A stretch of 27,565 nucleotides of DNA from Bacillota bacterium. GTDB lineage: Bacteria; Bacillota; Clostridia; Christensenellales; Aristaeellaceae. The translations under genes were made by a program, and so were the position numbers. The stretch lies in contig JAEWVC010000039.1 in NCBI GenBank assembly GCA_023459275.1, positions 1 through 27,565 of the forward strand. The letters are read 5' to 3'. This document shows, piece after piece, positions 8,225 to 15,315 of the stretch. How positions within the stretch are numbered: the first letter of the stretch is position 1; every line of letters starts with the position of its first letter. The notes beneath the pieces were generated by a model, which saw nothing but the letters and a program-made list of their open reading frames with translations, had not been told where the DNA came from and made no database searches.

Positions 8225-8668
8225 TCAGAAGACTTTGAACAGCGTCTGCCCGTATTCCACCACGCTGCCGTCCGTAACGCAGATATCCACCACCTCGCCG
8301 TCCTTGTCGGCGGTGATCTCGTTATTGAGCTTCATGGCTTCCACGATGCACATCACATCGCCCTTGTTCACCCGGTCGCCCACCTTTACAAAGGGCTTGC
8401 CGCCGGGTTCCGGAGCGGCGTAGAAAACGCCCACCATGGGGGACTTCACCTCATGGAGCTGGTTGAAATCGGGGCCGGGATCATGAAGGGCCTGCGCAGG
8501 CGCGGCCTGCACGGCAGGCTGTGGGGCAGGAGCGGCCGCCTCCGGGGCATGGGAAACGGATGTCTCCCTGGCCAGCAGGATGCGGGTTTCCCCCTCCGCC
8601 ACCTCCAGGCGCGTCAGCCCGTGCTGGGAAAACAACCGGACAAGCTCCCTTAGCTGTTTCATGTTCAT
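8225..8668 (-). CDS. accB: Biotin carboxyl carrier protein of acetyl-CoA carboxylase
   Basis: Carrier of the carboxybiotin arm between AccC and AccA/AccD (147 aa). Layout: a short N-terminal helix region (MNMKQLRELVRLFSQHGLTRLEV), an Ala/Pro-rich flexible linker (about residues 40-65) and the C-terminal biotinyl domain with the biotinylation motif EAMKLNNE, Lys113 being the target. The start at 8668 is preferred because AGGAG lies 6 bases upstream and the ATG overlaps the fabF stop by 4 bases; a second ATG six bases later is possible. It is followed after 33 bases by the first copy of the 160-bp element. Confidence 0.96.
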   Translation of the reverse strand: MNMKQLRELVRLFSQHGLTRLEVAEGETRILLARETSVSHAPEAAAPAPQPAVQAAPAQALHDPGPDFNQLHEVKSPMVGVFYAAPEPGGKPFVKVGDRVNKGDVMCIVEAMKLNNEITADKDGEVVDICVTDGSVVEYGQTLFKVF

Positions 8669-9897
8669 AAGGCACTCCTCACGGCAAGCGCGCCGTTGTG
8701 GCCGCCAAAGCCCAGGGAGATGGAAAGCGCCAGCTCCGGCTGCCACTGCCGCGCAGAATGGGGCACATAATCAAGGTCGCATTCCGGGTCGGGTTCGTCA
8801 AGATGCAGGGTGGGGGGAACGGTCCCTGTCCTTACCGCCATCAGGGCGGCAATGAACTCCGCGGCCCCGGCCGCGCCCAGCATGTGGCCCGTGGCGCTCT
8901 TGGTGGAGCTCACCAGGGCCGCCTTGGCCCGCTCTTCCCCCAGGGCCAGCTTGATGGACAGGGTTTCGACTTTGTCATTCAGCGGCGTGCCCGTACCGTG
9001 GGCGTTGATATACAGCCGTTCCCCAGAAAGGCCGCCGGCCTCCTCAAGGGCCAGACGGATGGCTTCCGCGGCCCCGGACCCTTCCGGGTTGGGGGCGGTG
9101 ATATGGTAGGCATCGCAGGTGTTGCCGTAGCCCACCACCTCGCCGTAGACGCGCGCACCCCGGGAAAGGGCATGCTCCGCCTCCTCCAGAAGCACAATGC
9201 CCGCGCCTTCGCCCATCACAAAGCCCTTGCGCCGCATGTCAAAGGGAAGGCTGGCCAGGTTCGGGTCCTTCTCCTCGCTCAGCGCCTTGCAGCTTGTGAA
9301 TCCGGCGACGGCCAGGGGTACCACGGCGGCCTCGGACCCGCCGGCCAGGATGGCATCGGCATAACCGTGGCGGATGGCCCGGTAGGCCTCGCCAATGGCG
9401 TGGGTAGAGGTGGCGCAGGCGGTGACCACCGGCAGGCAGGGGCCTTGGGCATCAAAACGGATGGCGATATTGCCCGCGGCCATGTTGCCGATCATCATGG
9501 GGATGAAGAAGGGGGAAACGCGGTCCGGCCCCCTTGTGAGCAGCTTTTCGCTCTCGGCGGAAAAGGTATGCATGCCGCCGATGCCGCTGCCCACATACAC
9601 CCCGAAGCGCCTGGGGTTTTTGTTTTCAAACCCGCTGCCTTCCATGGCCTGAACGGCGGCAGCCACAGCGTACTGGGCATACAGGTCCATCCTCCTTGCG
9701 GAGGAAACATCCATGCCGTAATTTTGCGGGTCAAAATCCCGGACCTGAGCCGCCACCTTCACCTTGAGCTTTTCCGTATCAAAGCGGTCGATCAGGCCCA
9801 CGCCGCATACGCCGGCGGTCAAATTGCCCCAAAAGGCGGAAATACTGTTTCCCACGGGGGAAATGACCCCCATTCCCGTAACAAGGACACGCTTCAT
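8665..9897 (-). CDS. fabF: 3-oxoacyl-ACP synthase II (FabF)
   Basis: Elongating condensing enzyme (410 aa): malonyl-ACP plus acyl-ACP to 3-oxoacyl-ACP. Thiolase fold with the KAS I/II catalytic set: nucleophile Cys161 (VTACATSTHAIGEAYR), His300 in NAHGTGTPLND, Lys333 and His338 in KSATGHMLGAAG. It begins KRVLVTGMGVISPVGN. The Shine-Dalgarno GAGG, 8 bases before the ATG, is the sequence adjoining the second 160-bp element, as for fabZ. Stop overlaps accB. Being the only elongating condensing enzyme here, it probably handles all chain lengths. Confidence 0.97.
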   Translation of the reverse strand: MKRVLVTGMGVISPVGNSISAFWGNLTAGVCGVGLIDRFDTEKLKVKVAAQVRDFDPQNYGMDVSSARRMDLYAQYAVAAAVQAMEGSGFENKNPRRFGVYVGSGIGGMHTFSAESEKLLTRGPDRVSPFFIPMMIGNMAAGNIAIRFDAQGPCLPVVTACATSTHAIGEAYRAIRHGYADAILAGGSEAAVVPLAVAGFTSCKALSEEKDPNLASLPFDMRRKGFVMGEGAGIVLLEEAEHALSRGARVYGEVVGYGNTCDAYHITAPNPEGSGAAEAIRLALEEAGGLSGERLYINAHGTGTPLNDKVETLSIKLALGEERAKAALVSSTKSATGHMLGAAGAAEFIAALMAVRTGTVPPTLHLDEPDPECDLDYVPHSARQWQPELALSISLGFGGHNGALAVRSAL

Positions 9898-9909
9898 GAC
9901 CCATACCTC

Positions 9910-10069
9910 ATACGATTGTAAAATATTATTTCGTCCAAAGCGGCGAGGGATTTTCGATACAGGACAAGGAGACGGAGCGAGGAAACGCCGCGCTACACGG
10001 AACGGAAGGCGACATGGTTCTGTGCGAAAAGAACCGCCGCAATGACGAAATAATGTTTGGAAATAGTAT
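9910..10069 (+). repeat. 160-bp terminal-inverted-repeat element, copy 2
   Basis: Same length and ends as copy 1, in the same orientation, between fabG and fabF. Its last base overlaps the fabG stop codon. In the central stem GCAGGGC/GCCCTGC of copy 1 has become ACAGGAC/GTTCTGT: two G-C pairs have turned into A-T pairs and one into a G-T pair, so pairing is preserved. The inner AATAGC hairpin is largely lost in this copy. Element boundaries are inferred from the inverted ends; no clear target-site duplication is seen. Confidence 0.85.
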
Positions 10070-10806
10070 TACATATACAGTCCGCCGTCGATCTGCAAAA
10101 CGGCGCCCGTGATGTAGCCGGCCTCCGCGCCGCACAGGAAGGCTGCCGCTGCGGCGATCTCCTCCGCGGTGCCCATCCGCTTCATGGGTATGGCCTGCAC
10201 GGCATTTTCCAAAAAACCGCCGCCCAGCTTTTCCGTCATATCCGTTTCGACATAGCCCGGGGCTAAAGCGTTGCAGGTGACGCCCCTTCCGGCCAGTTCC
10301 CGGGCGATGGTCTTGGTTAACCCGATGAGGCCGGCCTTGGCCGCGGAATAGTTGGCCTGGCCCGGATTGCCCATCAGCCCCGATACCGAGGAAATGTTGA
10401 CAATGCGGCCCCACCGCCTGCGCAGGAAATCGCCGTAGGCCGTGCGGATGGTGTTGAAGGCGCCCGTCAGGTTCACCTTCAGCACCCGGTCGAAGGCTTC
10501 TTCCGGCATCCTTGGCGTCAGCCCATCCATGGTGATGCCCGCGTTATTCACCAGGATATCCACCGGGCCCAGGGTTTGCTTCACCTTTGCGAAGGCCTCC
10601 TGCACGGCGGCAAGGCTTGCGACATCGCAGGAAACGGCCATGGCTTTGCCGCCCAGCGCTAGGATCTCGGCCAGCGTTTTTTCCGCGGCGGCTGTATTCC
10701 CGGCGTAGAAAAAGGCGACGGACGCCCCTTCCCTGGCCAGGCGAAGCGCCACGGCCCGGCCAATCCCCCGGGAACCGCCTGTGACCAGGGCAATCCTGCC
10801 TTGCAT
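10069..10806 (-). CDS. fabG: 3-oxoacyl-ACP reductase FabG
   Basis: NADPH-dependent reduction of 3-oxoacyl-ACP to 3-hydroxyacyl-ACP (245 aa, normal). Short-chain dehydrogenase fold: cofactor loop TGGSRGIG (9-16), NNAG (87-90), and catalytic Asn112, Ser140, Tyr153 and Lys157 (NISSVSG, then YSAAK). Ends GGLYM as usual for FabG. The ATG at 10806 shares one base with the fabD stop (TGATG), so translation is coupled. The upstream extension of the frame is not FabG-like. The stop codon touches the second 160-bp element. Confidence 0.97.
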   Translation of the reverse strand: MQGRIALVTGGSRGIGRAVALRLAREGASVAFFYAGNTAAAEKTLAEILALGGKAMAVSCDVASLAAVQEAFAKVKQTLGPVDILVNNAGITMDGLTPRMPEEAFDRVLKVNLTGAFNTIRTAYGDFLRRRWGRIVNISSVSGLMGNPGQANYSAAKAGLIGLTKTIARELAGRGVTCNALAPGYVETDMTEKLGGGFLENAVQAIPMKRMGTAEEIAAAAAFLCGAEAGYITGAVLQIDGGLYM

Positions 10807-11729
10807 CAGGCGTCTCTCCCTTCCAGAAGTGCAATAACATTTAGGAGGCTTGCCGCGTTTTCCACGTGGCATACGGCGGCCTCCGGAACAATTTTGCCGA
10901 TCAGGCCGGACAATACCGTACCCGGCCCAAGTTCCACAAACAGCTCCGCCCCGTCCCGAACCATGTTGCGGACCGTTTGCTCCCACAAAACGGGGTGGTC
11001 CGCCTGATGCGCCAGCAGGGAAACAGCGTCCTCCCCGTAGGGCAGCCCGGTCTGATTGGCATACAGCGGCACAGAAGGGGCTTTCAGGCCGGAGCGGTCA
11101 AGCCATGCCCGCAGCCCTTGCGCCGCATTGGCCATCAGGGAAGAATGAAACGCGCCGCCCACTTTTAGCGGCAGCGCCCGGCCGCCGGCATCCTTCACAG
11201 CCTGCAAAAACGCGTCCTTCTCCTGAGAAGCGCCGGAGACCACGGTCTGCCCCGGGGCATTGAAGTTCACGGGCCAGACTTGCGAAAACCCTTCGCACAG
11301 GGCCATGACCTGCGCGCTTTCCATTTTGAGCACCGCCGCCATGAAGCCCGGCTGGGCACCGGCGCATTCCTGCATCAGCCGCGCCCTTTCCAAGACAAAG
11401 GCAAAGGCCCCTTCAAAGGAAAGCATACCGCAAAAGGCGGCAGCCGCCGCCTCCCCCAGGGAAAAGCCGGCGCACATCCCGGGGGAAATCCCCTTCTCCC
11501 CCAAAGCGGCGGCACAAGCCATGTCCACCGTAAACAGGCAGGGCTGGGTGTTTTGCGTAACGGCCAGCGCCTCCGCCGTGCCCGAGAAACACAGTTCCAA
11601 AAGGCCGGGCATCAGCGCTTCCGCTTTTTCAAAAACATCCCTGGCGGCCGGAGCGGTTTCATACAACTCCCTGCCCATGCCGGGATACTGCGCGCCCTGC
11701 CCGGCGAAAACGAAGGCTATTTTGCCCAC
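10806..11729 (-). CDS. fabD: Malonyl-CoA:ACP transacylase FabD
   Basis: Loads malonyl groups from malonyl-CoA onto ACP (307 aa). Motifs: GQGAQYPGMGREL near the N-terminus, nucleophile Ser90 in GFSLGE, Arg115, GQTVVSG, and catalytic His195 in GGAFHSSLM. The residue before the nucleophile is Phe rather than the His of the Escherichia coli enzyme; other Firmicutes also vary here. I prefer the GTG at 11729, with AAGGGGG seven bases upstream, giving a 13-base overlap with fabK. An ATG at 11750 is possible but has poorly spaced signals. Confidence 0.95.
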   Translation of the reverse strand: MGKIAFVFAGQGAQYPGMGRELYETAPAARDVFEKAEALMPGLLELCFSGTAEALAVTQNTQPCLFTVDMACAAALGEKGISPGMCAGFSLGEAAAAAFCGMLSFEGAFAFVLERARLMQECAGAQPGFMAAVLKMESAQVMALCEGFSQVWPVNFNAPGQTVVSGASQEKDAFLQAVKDAGGRALPLKVGGAFHSSLMANAAQGLRAWLDRSGLKAPSVPLYANQTGLPYGEDAVSLLAHQADHPVLWEQTVRNMVRDGAELFVELGPGTVLSGLIGKIVPEAAVCHVENAASLLNVIALLEGRDA

Positions 11730-12664
11730 GCAGCCGCCCCCTTCAGGCATTCCTCCGCCCCTGCAAACATTTCCGCGATGATTTCCTCTACCGGGCGGCA
11801 ATCCTTGACCAGCCCGGCGGCCTGGCCGGCCATGAAGCAGCCGCTTTCCAGGTCGCCTTCCCTTGCGGCCCGGCGCAGCGCCCCGGAGCCGAAGGCTTCC
11901 AACTGGTCGTTTGTCACGGCGGGGTCTTCTTCCTTCTGGCGGAACGCCTGCATATAGCTGCTTTTCAGCGCCCGGACGGGATGGCCCAGCCTGCGCCCGG
12001 TGACCATGGTATCGATATCCCTGGCCCTGACCACCTGGTCCTTGTAGTTCTCATGGATGGCGCACTCGCAGGAAGCCAGGAACCTGGTGCCGCACTGCAC
12101 GCCCTTTGCCCCCAGCATAAAGGCCGCGGCGATGCCCCGCCCGTCGGCAATGCCGCCGGCGGCGATCACGGGCACGGAAACAGCGTCCGCCACCTGGGGG
12201 ACCAGCGTCATGGTGGTCAGCTCCCCGATATGCCCGCCGGATTCACAGCCCTCGGCCACCACGGCGCAGGCGCCCTCCCGCTCCACGCGTTTGGCAATGG
12301 CCACGGAGGGGATCACCGGCACCACCTTGATGCCTGCCGGGACCCATTTTTTCATGTACGCACCGGGAAAGCCCGCGCCGGTGGTGACCACAGGCACCCT
12401 TTCCTCCAATACCACCTGGGCCGTTTCCTCCACAAAGGGGCTCATGAGCATGATGTTGACGCCAAAGGGCTTGCTTGTCAGCTCCCGGCATTTCCTTATC
12501 TGCTCCCGCAGGTATTCGCCGCTCAGGTTCATGGCGGAAATAATGCCAAGCCCGCCGGCATTGGAGACGGCCGCGGCCAGCTGCGCATCGGACACCCAAG
12601 CCATACCCCCCTGGAAAATGGGGTAGCGAAGGCCGAACAACTCCGTAACCGCCGTGTCCATCAT
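11717..12664 (-). CDS. fabK: Enoyl-ACP reductase II (FabK), FMN-dependent
   Basis: Reduces enoyl-ACP to acyl-ACP, the last step of each cycle (315 aa). A TIM-barrel flavoprotein related to nitronate monooxygenases: YPIFQGGMAWVSDAQLAAAVSNAGGLG (15-40), GVNIMLMSP (68-76), EGCESGGHIGELTT (138-151) with His145, and the FMN phosphate-binding region PVIAAGGIADGRG (165-177). Operon context makes FabK rather than a nitronate oxygenase very likely. No FabI is in the window, so this would be the enoyl reductase, and such organisms are usually insensitive to triclosan. The ATG overlaps the acpP stop by 4 bases. Confidence 0.95.
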   Translation of the reverse strand: MMDTAVTELFGLRYPIFQGGMAWVSDAQLAAAVSNAGGLGIISAMNLSGEYLREQIRKCRELTSKPFGVNIMLMSPFVEETAQVVLEERVPVVTTGAGFPGAYMKKWVPAGIKVVPVIPSVAIAKRVEREGACAVVAEGCESGGHIGELTTMTLVPQVADAVSVPVIAAGGIADGRGIAAAFMLGAKGVQCGTRFLASCECAIHENYKDQVVRARDIDTMVTGRRLGHPVRALKSSYMQAFRQKEEDPAVTNDQLEAFGSGALRRAAREGDLESGCFMAGQAAGLVKDCRPVEEIIAEMFAGAEECLKGAAAWAK

Positions 12665-12885
12665 GCCTTCGCCTCGTCGATGGCCTTCACGAGATCGGCC
12701 ACGGAGGCCATCTCCTTGGTAATCTCAATGGTCACGCTGAAAGCATCTTCCAAGTCCATTACCAGTTCCGCAACATCCAAAGAATCCAGCTTTAGGTCCT
12801 GAAATTTGCTGTCCGGGGTGATCTGATCGGCTGTGGTTCCTTTGCGCTGGGCCAGAAGATCCGCTACTTTTTGAAAAGTTTCCAT
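12661..12885 (-). CDS. acpP: Acyl carrier protein
   Basis: 74-aa acidic four-helix protein that carries the growing acyl chain on a phosphopantetheine arm. The attachment motif DSLD is present (LKLDSLDVAELV), with the serine at about residue 39, after a typical first helix. A good ribosome binding site (GGGAGGAAAC) precedes the ATG. It sits between fabH and fabK. The phosphopantetheinyl transferase (AcpS) gene is not in the window. Confidence 0.97.
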   Translation of the reverse strand: METFQKVADLLAQRKGTTADQITPDSKFQDLKLDSLDVAELVMDLEDAFSVTIEITKEMASVADLVKAIDEAKA

Positions 12886-12934
12886 TTTGTTTCCTCCCGC
12901 TGTTTTTATCGTATTAAGAAAGGGAATGCAAATT

Positions 12935-13897
12935 TCATAGCCCTGTGCCGTGCCAGCGCAGCACGCAGGCGCCGGTCAGAAGACCGGACCCGAAGGCGCT
13001 CATGGCAATAAGCTGTCCGGGCCTCAACCGGCCTTCCCGGTTGAGTTCGTCAAGCAGGATGGGGATGCTGGCGGAGGAGGTATTGCCCACCCTGCTGATG
13101 TTGCTGGGAAACCTTTCCTCCGGCTGGCCAAGGCGCTGGCGTACGGCGTCCAATATGCGCCGGTTGGCCTGGTGCATTACAAACCAGTCGATCTCATGAA
13201 GGGATACCCCCGCTTTTTGCGCAACCAAGGTAATATCTTCCGCCGCATGGGATACGGCGAAGCGGAACACCTCCTGGCCGGACATATGCACGCCGGGCGG
13301 GACGGCCGAAGGGGGCGAGAAAGGGCAATTGCCCGGAGCGGGCTGGATGAACAGCATTTGGGAATCTTCCGCCGCGGTGAGCCGGATGGATAAAAGGCCT
13401 TCCTCTCCATCCACGACCACAGCGCCCGCTCCGTCGCCAAAGAGCACGCACGTGCTGCGGTCCCTCCAGTCACACAGCCGCGACATGCCTTCGGCGCTCA
13501 AAATCAGTATTTTTTTTGCCCTGCCGCTTTCAAGGTAGGCAGACGCCGCATCCAGGGCGTAGATGAACCCCGCGCAGGCGGCGTTCAGGTCCATACAGGG
13601 ACAGTCGGCGCCCACAGCTTTCTGTACGGCGGCGGCCACGGCCGGGACGATATGCTCCCCCTGGGCGGTGGTGCCCAGGATCAGGTCCAGGTCGGCTCCC
13701 CGGAGCCCGGCGCTTTCAAGAACGCTTAAAGCCGCCTTCACCGCCAGGTCGGTCAGCGTTTCTTCGGAAAGAATGTGCCTGCTTTCAATGCCGGTGCGGG
13801 TCCTGATCCACTCGTCGTTCGTATCAAGAATGGTCTCCAGGGTTGCATTGGGTACGCTCAGGGCCGGCAGCGCGCTGCCTGTACCCAGTATCCTCAA
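12935..13897 (-). CDS. fabH: 3-oxoacyl-ACP synthase III (FabH)
   Basis: Starts chain synthesis by condensing an acyl-CoA primer with malonyl-ACP (320 aa). Catalytic triad Cys108 (NAACAGFIYAL), His242 (HQANRR) and Asn272 (GNTSSAS). The start is TTG: upstream in this frame a stop codon lies four codons away, and TTG gives the standard opening RILGTGSALP. AAGGAG lies about 10 bases upstream. The TTG overlaps the stop of fabT (TTGA), so translation is probably coupled and weak initiation may keep FabH low. Primer preference (acetyl or branched) cannot be read. Confidence 0.96.
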   Translation of the reverse strand: MRILGTGSALPALSVPNATLETILDTNDEWIRTRTGIESRHILSEETLTDLAVKAALSVLESAGLRGADLDLILGTTAQGEHIVPAVAAAVQKAVGADCPCMDLNAACAGFIYALDAASAYLESGRAKKILILSAEGMSRLCDWRDRSTCVLFGDGAGAVVVDGEEGLLSIRLTAAEDSQMLFIQPAPGNCPFSPPSAVPPGVHMSGQEVFRFAVSHAAEDITLVAQKAGVSLHEIDWFVMHQANRRILDAVRQRLGQPEERFPSNISRVGNTSSASIPILLDELNREGRLRPGQLIAMSAFGSGLLTGACVLRWHGTGL

Positions 13898-14394
13898 TTC
13901 GTTTCATCTCCTTGATCCGTCATGCCGTCCGCCTTGAGCCGCGCGTTCTGCTCCTGACCGGTAAAAAAGGATTTCAGGTTCGCAAGCCCCTTGAGCAGCA
14001 CTTCCCGTTCCTCCGGGGGAATCTCCTTGGCCACGGCCTGTACCATGCGCCTGTGGAAATACCGGTGGGCCGCCTCCGCCCGCCTGCCTTCCTCCGTCAG
14101 CAGCACCCGCACCGTCCGGCCATCGTCCCTGCCCTTGTGTTTGCGCACGTATCCCTTTTGCTGGAGCTTGTTGATGGCCACCGTCACCGTGGGCAGGGTA
14201 ATGGACAGATCCTGCGCGATATCGGTGATGGTGCGCCCCTTCTCCGGCTCCCGGTGGATGGCTTCCAGCATGTGCAGCTCGCTGATGCTCAGCGTATCGC
14301 CGCTCATGTTCCGCAGGGTTTCCTCCTCCAGCTTGAGGATGGTGTGGAACGTATTCACCAGAAGTTCATTGAGGGCGATGCTGAACGGGTCCAT
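13894..14394 (-). CDS. fabT: MarR-family regulator of fatty-acid synthesis (FabT-like)
   Basis: Winged-helix DNA-binding repressor (166 aa) and first gene of the operon. FabT proteins repress fab genes, with long-chain acyl-ACP as co-repressor. The wHTH lies at about residues 36-105: SISELHMLEAI, then TITDIAQDLSITLPTVTVAINKLQQKGYV, then the wing KGRDDGRTVRVLLTEEG. A helical dimerisation region follows. It lies directly behind a consensus promoter with a perfect 8+8 palindrome near the expected transcription start, so autoregulation is likely. Assignment to FabT rests on gene order as well as the MarR fold. Confidence 0.9.
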   Translation of the reverse strand: MDPFSIALNELLVNTFHTILKLEEETLRNMSGDTLSISELHMLEAIHREPEKGRTITDIAQDLSITLPTVTVAINKLQQKGYVRKHKGRDDGRTVRVLLTEEGRRAEAAHRYFHRRMVQAVAKEIPPEEREVLLKGLANLKSFFTGQEQNARLKADGMTDQGDETN

Positions 14395-14412
14395 AACGCC
14401 ACCTCGGATTTA

Positions 14413-14433
14413 TTTGTTAGTCAAACTAACAAA
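14413..14433 (-). promoter_or_regulatory. Probable FabT operator (perfect inverted repeat)
   Basis: Half-sites TTTGTTAG and CTAACAAA are exact inverted repeats separated by five bases. They sit between the -10 box and the fabT start, covering the expected transcription start. The position and AT-rich symmetric form fit a MarR-family operator; the core contains TTTGAC/GTCAAA, as in known FabT boxes. Identity of the bound protein is inferred from the adjacent regulator. Confidence 0.75.
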
Positions 14434-14437
14434 TTGG

Positions 14438-14466
14438 ATTATACGCCACGGTCCCCTACCTGTCAA
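14438..14466 (-). promoter_or_regulatory. Consensus sigma-70-type promoter of the fatty-acid operon
   Basis: On the minus strand: -35 TTGACA (14461-14466), 17-base spacer, -10 TATAAT (14438-14443), a perfect match to the vegetative consensus. The start codon of fabT is 43 bases downstream of the -10. Such a strong promoter fits a highly expressed housekeeping operon held in check by the operator at 14413-14433. Confidence 0.9.
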
Positions 14467-14505
14467 GAGGCGGGAAGGGCGGCAGGAGACACGGCGATGA
14501 TCATG

Positions 14506-14564
14506 GCGGGAAGGGACCCTTTTTGTAAAAAGGGTCCCTTCCCGCGCCCATCCCTGAAAAACTT
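14506..14564 (-). repeat. Dispersed palindromic repeat, copy B
   Basis: A 19-bp perfect stem (GCGGGAAGGGACCC followed by TTTTT, then AAAAA and the complement) with a 2-base spacer, followed on the plus strand by a C-rich spacer and TGAAAAACTT, the reverse complement of the family lead sequence. It lies between two divergent promoters, where there is no upstream gene to terminate, which argues that the family is not simply a set of terminators. Confidence 0.75.
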
Positions 14565-14647
14565 CATCAGGGGATTTTTTCAAGAATCGTGATTCTGTGC
14601 AGGGATAAAAAGCAAGCAGGAATTGCGGCACACGAAAAGGCAAGCCC

Positions 14648-14676
14648 TTTTCATCGTTTGTCCTATCCTTTATAAT
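14648..14676 (+). promoter_or_regulatory. Candidate promoter for J-domain/methyltransferase pair
   Basis: TTTTCA (14648-14653), 17-base spacer, TATAAT (14671-14676). It would give a leader of about 150 bases before the start at 14835. The leader contains complementary segments (CCTGCGG near 14700 and CCGCAGG near 14750), so it may fold, but it matches no riboswitch I recognise. Confidence 0.55.
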
Positions 14677-14834
14677 AAAGGCTGAAGGGCTATTATCATC
14701 CTGCGGTTCCGCATAGGCGGCAAAAGGCCGGTAAGGCAAGAGGCGTGCCGCAGGCGGACCGGATGCCGTAAAATGAAGCGGCCCGATCTCCATGTTTTTG
14801 AGAAACGATGGTGTTGGGCAGGGAGAAGCGCGCC

Positions 14835-15272
14835 ATGGATACCGTTGATATCAAGCGCAAGCTGCGGGAGTTGAAGCGCCTGGAACAGAAGATCCGGTAC
14901 GGGAACGCCCCGCCCCCCAAGGCGCCCCTGGTCTGGGACACCTTTTTTGCTTTGCAGGAAACAGGCGCCGAAAAAGCCAAATATACGCTGGACAGTTTGG
15001 CCGGCATGGACCGGGAGACATTCAAAAGGGTAGTCGGCGAATACTGGTCCTTCGTCTACGCCGCGTTCTTCCAGGAAAACGGCTGGCAGCCGGGCATCCG
15101 CTATGATACAAAGGTACTGCTCCAATGGGGGCTGCCCGCCAACGCGGACGAGGCGGCCGTCAAGCGGAAATTCCGGGAGCTGGCCAAGCTGTACCATCCC
15201 GACACCGGGGGCGAGGCGGACCAATTTATCGCTTTTATGGAAGCGTACAAAAAGCTGGTGGGAAAGCGGTAG
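14835..15272 (+). CDS. Small protein with C-terminal J domain
   Basis: 145-aa protein whose last ~55 residues form a J domain: helix II AAVKRKFRELAKLY, the DnaK-stimulating motif HPD at 121-123, and helix III QFIAFMEAYKKLVGKR. The N-terminal ~90 residues are charged and helical (MDTVDIKRKLRELKRLEQKI, then an aromatic-rich part around VWDTFF and YWSFVYAAFF) and I do not recognise them; there is no zinc-finger region, so this is not DnaJ itself. The start at 14835 has GGGAG nine bases upstream; an in-frame start at 14808 lacks one. Probably recruits DnaK to a specific client. It is 43 bases upstream of the methyltransferase gene, likely the same transcript. Confidence 0.8.
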   Translation: MDTVDIKRKLRELKRLEQKIRYGNAPPPKAPLVWDTFFALQETGAEKAKYTLDSLAGMDRETFKRVVGEYWSFVYAAFFQENGWQPGIRYDTKVLLQWGLPANADEAAVKRKFRELAKLYHPDTGGEADQFIAFMEAYKKLVGKR

Positions 15273-15315
15273 GAATGCCATCATTTTCCCAGCTTGCAAA
15301 CAGGGGGATACAAAT

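Noticed and set aside
8698..9921. 407-residue open frame antisense to fabF
   Set aside because: Mirror of a highly conserved gene; composition rich in Gly, His and Arg, no recognisable domain.
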